From Bacteroidales bacterium (GTDB taxonomy: Bacteria > Bacteroidota > Bacteroidia > Bacteroidales > Tenuifilaceae): a stretch of 12,679 nt of DNA. The position numbers were made by a program, and so were the translations under genes. This document shows positions 1-4,237 of the stretch, piece by piece (within the stretch, counting starts at the first letter, position 1; each line of letters begins with the position of its first letter). A model generated the notes under the pieces. It was given only the letters and a program-made list of their open reading frames with translations. It searched no databases and was not told the origin of the DNA. The stretch is taken from contig WBUV01000048.1 of NCBI GenBank assembly GCA_008933525.1, positions 1 through 12,679 on the forward strand, written 5' to 3'.

Positions 1-127
1 CTGCAACAGCGTCGTCCTCAAAAATGCGGATATCGAAGCCCAAAAACTCCTTATACCATTTCCAAGCCTGACGCATATTGCTTACGCCAACGCCAACCTG
101 TTGAATTCCGTATATTATCTTTTCCAT
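1..127 (-). CDS. VOC (glyoxalase/dioxygenase fold) family protein, 5' part only
   Basis: Reverse-strand ATG at 127-125 opens a frame of 42 codons that runs off the left edge of the window. The N-terminus reads IQQVGVGVSNMRQAWKWYKE, then FLGFDI and an acidic FEDD. This is the usual first strand and helix of vicinal-oxygen-chelate proteins (hydrophobic strand ending in V/I-x-V, then helix, then LGF). Members bind a divalent metal and include glyoxalases and ring-cleaving dioxygenases. The reaction cannot be named because the metal ligands beyond this point are missing. It starts 11 bp after the stop of the SDR gene on the same strand, so the two are probably cotranscribed. Family assignment is fairly secure; function is open. 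Confidence 0.75.
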   Translation of the reverse strand, partial: MEKIIYGIQQVGVGVSNMRQAWKWYKEFLGFDIRIFEDDAVA

Positions 128-138
128 GGATTGAATTA

Positions 139-936
139 TTATGTTCGACTTATTTTGTGTACAATTTTAAAGAATATTGATGGGAATAACCTTTTGATAT
201 GAACAGCTAGAAGTTCGCCCTTACCAATCAGTATCTCTGGTTTACGTTTCTTGATTGCTTTAATATATCGTTTAGCACATTCCTCAGCCGATAGTCCGTT
301 GCCTTGACCTGGATCCATTACACCGTGAGCCTTTCCGTTTTGGTCAATAGCGTGGAGCGAAATGTTAGTTCTTATTCGTCCTGGGTAGGCTATGGTTACC
401 GAAACATTGTAGGGTAACATTTCAATACGTAGAGTTTCGAAAAATCCCTGAATAGCGTGCTTTGCAGCAGAGTAAGCAGAGCGCAGCGGAAATCCAAATT
501 TGCCAGAAATACTACTGGTGGCAGCAATATAACCTTCTTTGGCCGCAATCATTCCGGGCAAAACGGATTTTGTGAGGATAACATAGGAGAAGTAATCTAT
601 CTCCATAAGCTTCCTGTCAATCTCCACAGGAGTGTCCATAACCAAGGAGCGCTGGCTTATTCCACCATTGTTAATTAATAAATAGATTGTACCGTATTTA
701 CTGATAGTATCGTCGGCAATTTGCTTTACCTCCTGTGGGTTTGAAAGGTCGATAGGAATTTCAATGCAAAAGTTAGTGTAATCTTTGCAAATTTTAGCCA
801 CATCGCTAAGCTCTGCAGGATTGTTAGATGAAATCAGGAGTTTTGCACCTTCCTTGGCCAGTTGAATTGTAATTTCCTTACCAATTCCCGATGATGCACC
901 TGTAATCCAAACCAATCTATCTTTAAAACTTACCAT
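139..936 (-). CDS. Short-chain dehydrogenase/reductase (classical SDR, DHRS7-like)
   Basis: 265 residues, a normal length for a classical SDR. Seen directly: the Rossmann glycine motif TGASSGIG at residues 12-19; NNGG at 89-92 (the common form is NNAG); the catalytic serine in TSSISG (140-145); YSAAK at 155-159 supplying Tyr155 and Lys159; and YPG near 184-186 followed by a Thr at 190. All catalytic residues are present, so it should be an active cytoplasmic NAD(P)-dependent oxidoreductase. The NNGGISQRS stretch resembles DHRS7-type SDRs. There is no acidic residue at the end of the second strand (ISSNNPAEL), which argues against strict NAD preference. The C-terminal ~25 residues are basic and hydrophobic and might contact the membrane. 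The substrate is unknown. It is first in a two-gene transcript with the VOC gene. Confidence 0.9.
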   Translation of the reverse strand: MVSFKDRLVWITGASSGIGKEITIQLAKEGAKLLISSNNPAELSDVAKICKDYTNFCIEIPIDLSNPQEVKQIADDTISKYGTIYLLINNGGISQRSLVMDTPVEIDRKLMEIDYFSYVILTKSVLPGMIAAKEGYIAATSSISGKFGFPLRSAYSAAKHAIQGFFETLRIEMLPYNVSVTIAYPGRIRTNISLHAIDQNGKAHGVMDPGQGNGLSAEECAKRYIKAIKKRKPEILIGKGELLAVHIKRLFPSIFFKIVHKISRT

Positions 937-985
937 AAATGTGAAATTATGTTCAGTGTAATTTGCTGGGTAAAAAATTAGACAC

Positions 986-993
986 CAAAAGTA
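986..993 (-). promoter_or_regulatory. Candidate -7 element for the SDR-VOC transcript
   Basis: On the reverse strand the sequence reads TACTTTTG, an exact match to the Bacteroidota -7 consensus TAnnTTTG, 49 bp upstream of the SDR start codon. I do not see a convincing TTTG at the -33 position. Motif match only. Confidence 0.4.
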
Positions 994-1040
994 AGTTTTT
1001 TTACGAAATGGAGTAACTAAATTTGATAATATCGCTTAGA

Positions 1041-1069
1041 CAAAAGAAAATTCCGGGAGTAGCCCGGAA
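1041..1069 (-). terminator. Rho-independent terminator after the MORN-repeat gene
   Basis: A perfect 7-bp stem, TTCCGGG / CCCGGAA (1051-1057 and 1063-1069) with loop AGTAG, is followed on the reverse strand by TTTTCTTTTG. It lies 28 bp past the stop of the MORN-repeat gene. The plus-strand side also has CTTTTT, so it may work both ways, although no plus-strand gene ends here. Confidence 0.75.
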
Positions 1070-1096
1070 CTTTTTGAGATGAATATTTACGTTTTA

Positions 1097-1555
1097 TTAG
1101 TATTCTTTCTTTGAGACTACGTTACCCTTTTCGTCGTAGATAATCCAAGTGCCTTTCTTGTCTCCATTTAGGTATTCCATATCGTAACGAAGTGTTCCAT
1201 TCTCGTCCCACACAAACCATTTTCCACTCTTTTTGCCCATTACAAAGTTTGCCTCGGATAGTTTTTTCCCAGCCTCGTTCCATGTTTCCCATTTTTTATC
1301 TTTTTCGCCGTTGGTGTAGGTGCGTATTTCGTTGATTTTGCCTGATTTGAAATATATTTTCACTTCGCCATTTAGCACTCCATTTGCTATAGGCATTTCG
1401 GATTTTAAAGTGCCATCCTCAAAGATTTCCTTGTGAGTACCGGTGAATAAATTTCCCTTTTCATCAACAAATTTTCCATCCTTTTCAACAACTTTTTGTT
1501 GGGCAAAAACCCCAAGGAGCAATACGAAAAGAATTATCAAACTAAATAGTCTCAT
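1097..1555 (-). CDS. Secreted MORN-repeat (YwqK-like) protein
   Basis: 152 residues. The N-terminus MRLFSLIILFVLLLGVFAQQ is a short signal peptide with a likely cut after FA, so the mature protein is periplasmic or exported. From about residue 38 to the end there are roughly five units of 20-24 residues built on the MORN_2 pattern: hydrophobic/aromatic - E/D-x-G - hydrophobic - x - NG - G - W-x-x-Y. Examples are IFEDGTLKSE, NGVLNGEVKIYFKSGKI, GKWFVWDENGTLRYD and KGTWIIYDEKGNVV. Such proteins are often annotated as YwqK-family antitoxins in Bacteroidota, but the signal peptide and the lack of a toxin neighbour make that role unlikely here; a repeat-scaffold role is safer. It has its own terminator at 1041-1069. 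I see no convincing promoter and no 11-bp repeat array upstream, so it is probably not part of the regulon of its neighbours. Confidence 0.8.
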   Translation of the reverse strand: MRLFSLIILFVLLLGVFAQQKVVEKDGKFVDEKGNLFTGTHKEIFEDGTLKSEMPIANGVLNGEVKIYFKSGKINEIRTYTNGEKDKKWETWNEAGKKLSEANFVMGKKSGKWFVWDENGTLRYDMEYLNGDKKGTWIIYDEKGNVVSKKEY

Positions 1556-1676
1556 AAATTGAAAGTTTAATTGCTAAATATAGATAAAACCTAATAATTA
1601 ATACGAAAGATGTTTTAATTAGTTCAAAATAAATGCCAAAAAGTTTTTACTCTTAGTGACGATTATTAATAAGGAT

Positions 1677-1698
1677 ATTCCGGGACTATGCCCGGAAT
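1677..1698 (-). terminator. Terminator hairpin after the beta-helix lipoprotein gene
   Basis: An 8-bp stem, ATTCCGGG / CCCGGAAT with a 6-base loop, lies 30 bp past the stop of the lipoprotein gene. The stem core TTCCGGG/CCCGGAA is identical to that at 1051-1069. The reverse-strand tail (ATCCTTATTAAT) has no clean T run, so it may stop transcription weakly or mainly protect the 3' end. Confidence 0.5.
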
Positions 1699-1728
1699 TC
1701 CAAAGGGTGTATATTTGGGTTGAAACGA

Positions 1729-3084
1729 TTAGTAAACTGTATTTTCAGGATCCCAGTTGCACCAGTCGGTTGTCCAGTTTTGTGTTCCAAAGGCTCCTTT
1801 AAAGGAAACAACCTCAAAGAATGCAGGTAGACCTGTAAATGAAGCTCCTGTAAGTACTGGCGAGCCAGCTTGTGGCATAGGGTTAACATTGCCCCAGTTC
1901 CAAGCATTGGTAAGTTGAAGTCCAGTGTTTTCTGCAACTATAGTATTGTTTCCGTTTGTCCACATAGCTTCATACTGAGTTTGAGTTAAGGATGTGCCAT
2001 CAGTTTTTGCTTCAAAATTCTTAACGCAGCCAGCAAGTACAGAGTTTTTAATTGATGGGCCAGAAGTTGCATTGTAGTTTAACATTGAAGGACCTTCTAA
2101 TCGGATACCGATTGCAAAACCCGCGATAATTGAATTGTAAAGGTTAAGGTGAGTATTTCTTCTTAGTCTTAAACCGTACTTATGGTTAGGGTTTACACCA
2201 GTTTGGGTTTTTGTAGCATATGGGCCAAGTATTGTAATGTTGCTGAATTTTGCAGAGGTCAAAGGTGAGTTTGATGAACCATTTGCATCGTTATCGGATT
2301 CAAAACCATTGGAAGCATCCGATTTATCAGCTTCTGCTGGGCCACGTAGGATAAGACCAAACTGAACGTTTCCGCTGAATCCGTTGTCGGTGTCAAAATC
2401 ATCGTCACCACCACGGTACGATACAAGGTATTTAGCGTTTACTGTACCGCCAAAGAATTCGAATGAGTCATCGCGACCAAACGATACTTGAACGTACTCA
2501 ATGGTTGTGCCGCTACCAACGCCACCCATTGTTAAACCATTAATCTCGTTACCGCTTGTTACCTCAAACCCTGCAAACTCAATACGTACATAGCGAAGGA
2601 TACCAGAATTATCAGTTGCATCAGTTCCACCATAAACAGCACCTGTTCCACCTTCAATTTCGGCTTCGCCACCGGTTTGGTTGATAGGCGCTTTACCACA
2701 GATAATAATACCTGCCCAATCGCCTGGTTTGCGTTCACCAACTGGCTTATCGCTTGTAAAAACGATAGGTTTGTTTTGAGTTCCATCTGCAATAATTTTT
2801 CCGCCACGCTCAACAATTAAGCATGCTTTGGTATCGCTTAATCCTCTAATAACTGTACCAGGTTCAATTGTTAAGGTAACGCCGTTATTTACGTACACAT
2901 AACCATCCAAAACAATTGTGTCCTCTGCAGCCCAGGTTGTATTTTGGGTAATATCACCCGATACTGTTACTTTTTCGCCTTTTGGTTCTGCATCGTCATC
3001 CTTATCGCACGATACAAACGCACCACCCATAAGCATTAGGGCTAGTAAAAAACTTTTCGCTTTAATTAGGTTTCTCATTTTCAT
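1729..3084 (-). CDS. Surface-type lipoprotein with parallel beta-helix fold
   Basis: 451 residues. A signal peptide with lipobox FVSC puts the lipidated cysteine at residue 26. It is followed directly by DKDDD, an acidic run like the lipoprotein export signal that sends Bacteroidota lipoproteins to the outer face of the outer membrane. The body repeats short strand/turn units typical of a right-handed beta-helix (for example VTLTIEPGTVIRG at 69-81, then IIADGTQNKPIVFTS). Two striking conserved-looking loops are FGRDDSFEFFGG (202-213) and YRGGDDDFDTDNG (223-235); the acidic clusters could bind metal. The protein ends in WCNWDPENTVY. I recognise this as a Bacteroidota-wide family usually labelled hypothetical or misnamed 'multidrug transporter', often found near TonB receptors. 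Function is not established. Upstream is a five-box 11-bp array and a -7 element, so I infer control by the PhoB-like regulator and a role in scavenging a phosphorus source at the surface. A second ATG two codons in is an equally possible start. Confidence 0.85.
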   Translation of the reverse strand: MKMRNLIKAKSFLLALMLMGGAFVSCDKDDDAEPKGEKVTVSGDITQNTTWAAEDTIVLDGYVYVNNGVTLTIEPGTVIRGLSDTKACLIVERGGKIIADGTQNKPIVFTSDKPVGERKPGDWAGIIICGKAPINQTGGEAEIEGGTGAVYGGTDATDNSGILRYVRIEFAGFEVTSGNEINGLTMGGVGSGTTIEYVQVSFGRDDSFEFFGGTVNAKYLVSYRGGDDDFDTDNGFSGNVQFGLILRGPAEADKSDASNGFESDNDANGSSNSPLTSAKFSNITILGPYATKTQTGVNPNHKYGLRLRRNTHLNLYNSIIAGFAIGIRLEGPSMLNYNATSGPSIKNSVLAGCVKNFEAKTDGTSLTQTQYEAMWTNGNNTIVAENTGLQLTNAWNWGNVNPMPQAGSPVLTGASFTGLPAFFEVVSFKGAFGTQNWTTDWCNWDPENTVY

Positions 3085-3115
3085 TTTATTTTGGTTTAAG
3101 AAATATTTTCTGATA

Positions 3116-3193
3116 CAAAAGTATATGACGCCATCATAGTACTAGCTAAGCAAAAATTACGCTTTCGTTACTTGTTTGTTAGGAGATTGTTAA
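3116..3193 (-). promoter_or_regulatory. Promoter with five-box 11-bp array (candidate Pho boxes) for the beta-helix lipoprotein
   Basis: On the plus strand, 5-mers recur every 11 bp: GCTAA (3145), ATTAC (3156), GTTAC (3167), GTTAG (3178) and GTTAA (3189). Read in the gene's direction these are TTAAC-like boxes leading to a perfect -7 element TACTTTTG at 3123-3116. The gap between the last box and the -7 element is 21 bp. An 11-bp direct-repeat period is the hallmark of PhoB/OmpR-family operators. Binding by the regulator at 7263 is inferred. Confidence 0.65.
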
Positions 3194-3234
3194 GAGGGGA
3201 TAATTTAAAATGTAGAATTAAAAAATGAAAAAAA

Positions 3235-3364
3235 TAGCCCCGAGTTTTAACTCAGGGATTAATGAAAAAGAATTAAAAGCGATGCACGTAAAGACGATTG
3301 TTTGAAATAACATTTAATAGTTGCATCGCAAAGGATTGATTTTGGTATGAAATAAACCGTAAAA
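3235..3364. repeat. Intergenic ~130-bp repeat, copy 1
   Basis: Collinear with copy 2 (270 bp further on) and clearly similar over about 130 bp. It opens with a hairpin CCCCGAG/CTCAGGG (one G-T pair, loop TTTTAA, 3238-3257). It then carries GAATTAAAAGCGATGCACG, an inverted repeat GCGATGCA (3279-3286) / TGCATCGC (3322-3329), and ends after TTTTGGTATGAAA. Differences from copy 2 are scattered substitutions and one-base shifts, so this is an older, diverged copy. No open frame is conserved in it. Confidence 0.8.
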
Positions 3365-3403
3365 CTCATAGACTCGATGTTATATCGCCCCGACTCACCC
3401 CAA

Positions 3404-3432
3404 CCCCTCTCTGCCTGACCGGCAAAGAGGGG
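3404..3432. repeat. REP-like hairpin between the two 130-bp repeats
   Basis: CCCCTCT and TGCC pair with GGCA and AGAGGGG around a TGACC loop, with a single C/A mismatch in the middle: an 11-bp stem. The preceding CACCCCAA and this GC-rich stem stand out from the AT-rich surroundings and resemble the short palindromic elements scattered between genes in many Bacteroidota. It has no T tail and follows no gene closely, so a terminator role is unlikely. Confidence 0.6.
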
Positions 3433-3482
3433 CAAGAGTTGTAGAGGATTGGAAATACTAAAATCGCATGTAAATAATTAAC

Positions 3483-3495
3483 GCCCCAACGGGGC
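3483..3495. repeat. Short GCCCC/GGGGC hairpin at the edge of repeat copy 2
   Basis: GCCCC (3483-3487) and GGGGC (3491-3495) form a 5-bp stem around AAC, nine bases before the start of repeat copy 2. Only copy 2 has it. Together with the hairpin at 3507-3526 it gives a double-hairpin arrangement, as seen in REP elements moved by REP-associated tyrosine transposases. That link is inferred from shape only. Confidence 0.45.
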
Positions 3496-3503
3496 AATAG
3501 CAC

Positions 3504-3637
3504 TAGCCCCGAGTTTCAACTCGGGGATTATTGACAAAAGAATTAAAAGCGATGCACGCAAAGGACATAGTTTGAAATGGGGTTGAATTGTTGCATCGCA
3601 ATGGATACATTTTGGTATGAAACAACCATTGTAAAAA
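3504..3637. repeat. Intergenic ~130-bp repeat, copy 2
   Basis: Copy 2 of the element at 3235. The opening hairpin is perfect here, CCCCGAG/CTCGGGG with loop TTTCAA (3507-3526). The inverted repeat GCGATGCA (3549-3556) / TGCATCGC (3592-3599) has the same 51-bp total span as in copy 1. The element ends just before the terminator of the gene at 3715. The whole 630-bp stretch from 3085 to 3714 holds no gene that I can support: only the lipoprotein promoter, these repeats and that terminator. Confidence 0.8.
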
Positions 3638-3652
3638 ATCATCTAAATACAC

Positions 3653-3688
3653 AAAAAAAATGAGCCAGAATGCATTGGCATCTGGCTC
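3653..3688 (-). terminator. Rho-independent terminator after the small carboxypeptidase-regulatory-like gene
   Basis: On the reverse strand a stem GAGCCAG/CTGGCTC continues, after a one-base bulge, into ATGC/GCAT with a four-base loop, and is followed by A and eight T residues (3660-3653). It lies 26 bp past the stop codon. This is the strongest terminator in the window. Confidence 0.9.
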
Positions 3689-3714
3689 CGAATAATTGTT
3701 AACCAAATCTATAT

Positions 3715-4074
3715 TTAGTCCTTTACAGGATTGAGTTCTACCTTAATTGTTCCATTGCAGGTTGTTGCATCAACTTTTACCTCCTGTGGATTGTACGATA
3801 TCAAATTTGCATTGATTGATACTGTTTGGCATCCCATTACGGTTGCGCTGAAATTGCCTTCAAAGTCGGTGTAAGTTGTGGTGTTATCAATTTTAACCGC
3901 TACGCCTGCAAGAGCTTCGCCAGTTTCCTTATCAACTACTTGTCCGCTAATTGTAAGTGCTGCAACTGAGGTTGAACTGCTTGTTGTGCTTTTATCATCA
4001 CCCTTAACATTTGCATTTACATTAACCGATACTGCTACTAGGGCTATAACTAAAATCTTGCTAATTGTTTTCAT
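3715..4074 (-). CDS. Small secreted protein with one carboxypeptidase-regulatory-like (CarboxypepD_reg) domain
   Basis: 119 residues. The signal peptide MKTISKILVIALVAVSVNVNA is followed by a polar Ser/Thr/Asp-rich linker (residues 23-38). From 41 to about 115 it is a single beta-sandwich domain: ISGQVVDKETGEALAGVAV, then TDFEGNFSATV, then SYNPQEVKV. This is the same domain type that starts the TonB receptor next door (residues 27-105 there), so the two are likely related. Cys82 and Cys106 could form a disulfide in the periplasm. With no enzyme or barrel attached, it probably binds a partner. It lies 163 bp after the receptor gene on the same strand, but an array of 11-bp repeats and a perfect -7 element lie in that gap, so it has its own promoter. 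It is likely a small periplasmic or cell-surface accessory of the receptor; that role is inference. Confidence 0.8.
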   Translation of the reverse strand: MKTISKILVIALVAVSVNVNANVKGDDKSTTSSSTSVAALTISGQVVDKETGEALAGVAVKIDNTTTYTDFEGNFSATVMGCQTVSINANLISYNPQEVKVDATTCNGTIKVELNPVKD

Positions 4075-4099
4075 CGTTTTTAATTTTTATTTCTTGATA

Positions 4100-4166
4100 C
4101 AAAAATAGACCCCGAACATTACCTGAATATTACACAAAAATGATTTAAATGTTAAGTTTAGGTTAA
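4100..4166 (-). promoter_or_regulatory. Promoter with 11-bp box array (candidate Pho boxes) for the small secreted protein
   Basis: On the plus strand, ATTAC (4118), ATTAC (4129), a non-matching slot at 4140, GTTAA (4151) and GTTAA (4162) all sit on one 11-bp grid. In the gene's direction they lead to a perfect -7 element TATTTTTG (4107-4100), 10 bp from the last box. This fits a PhoB-type operator in place of a -33 element. It also implies expression independent of read-through from the receptor gene. Confidence 0.65.
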
Positions 4167-4179
4167 GAGGTTTGAAGAA

Positions 4180-4207
4180 GTGACTGGTGATTAGTGACGA
4201 GTGACTA
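4180..4207. repeat. 7-bp tandem repeat, four units
   Basis: Four consecutive units GTGACTG, GTGATTA, GTGACGA and GTGACTA (consensus GTGAYKR) lie just past the end of the TonB receptor gene and before the box array of the next gene. No coding or hairpin role is apparent. Confidence 0.75.
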
Positions 4208-4237
4208 TTTGGGTTTCAACCAATCGATAATCATCAA

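Noticed and set aside
1097..1555. YwqK-type antitoxin role
   Set aside because: The protein has a signal peptide and no adjacent toxin gene; only the MORN-like repeats support the label.
1686..2816. Extra reverse-strand frames overlapping the lipoprotein gene
   Set aside because: Out-of-frame shadows; the lipoprotein frame has signal peptide, lipobox and family motifs.
3238..3257. Hairpin considered as a terminator
   Set aside because: No gene ends close to it and there is no T tail; it recurs as the head of the 130-bp repeat.
3235..3637. Possible minimal CRISPR array
   Set aside because: Only two copies, about 130 bp each, diverged, with internal hairpins; no regular spacer/repeat sizes and no cas genes.
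3503..3706. 67-codon reverse-strand frame ending in NNPRVETRG
   Set aside because: It reads across the terminator and repeat copy 2. The terminal RVETRG is just the translated CCCCGAGTTTCAACTCGGGG hairpin, and the frame is not kept in copy 1.
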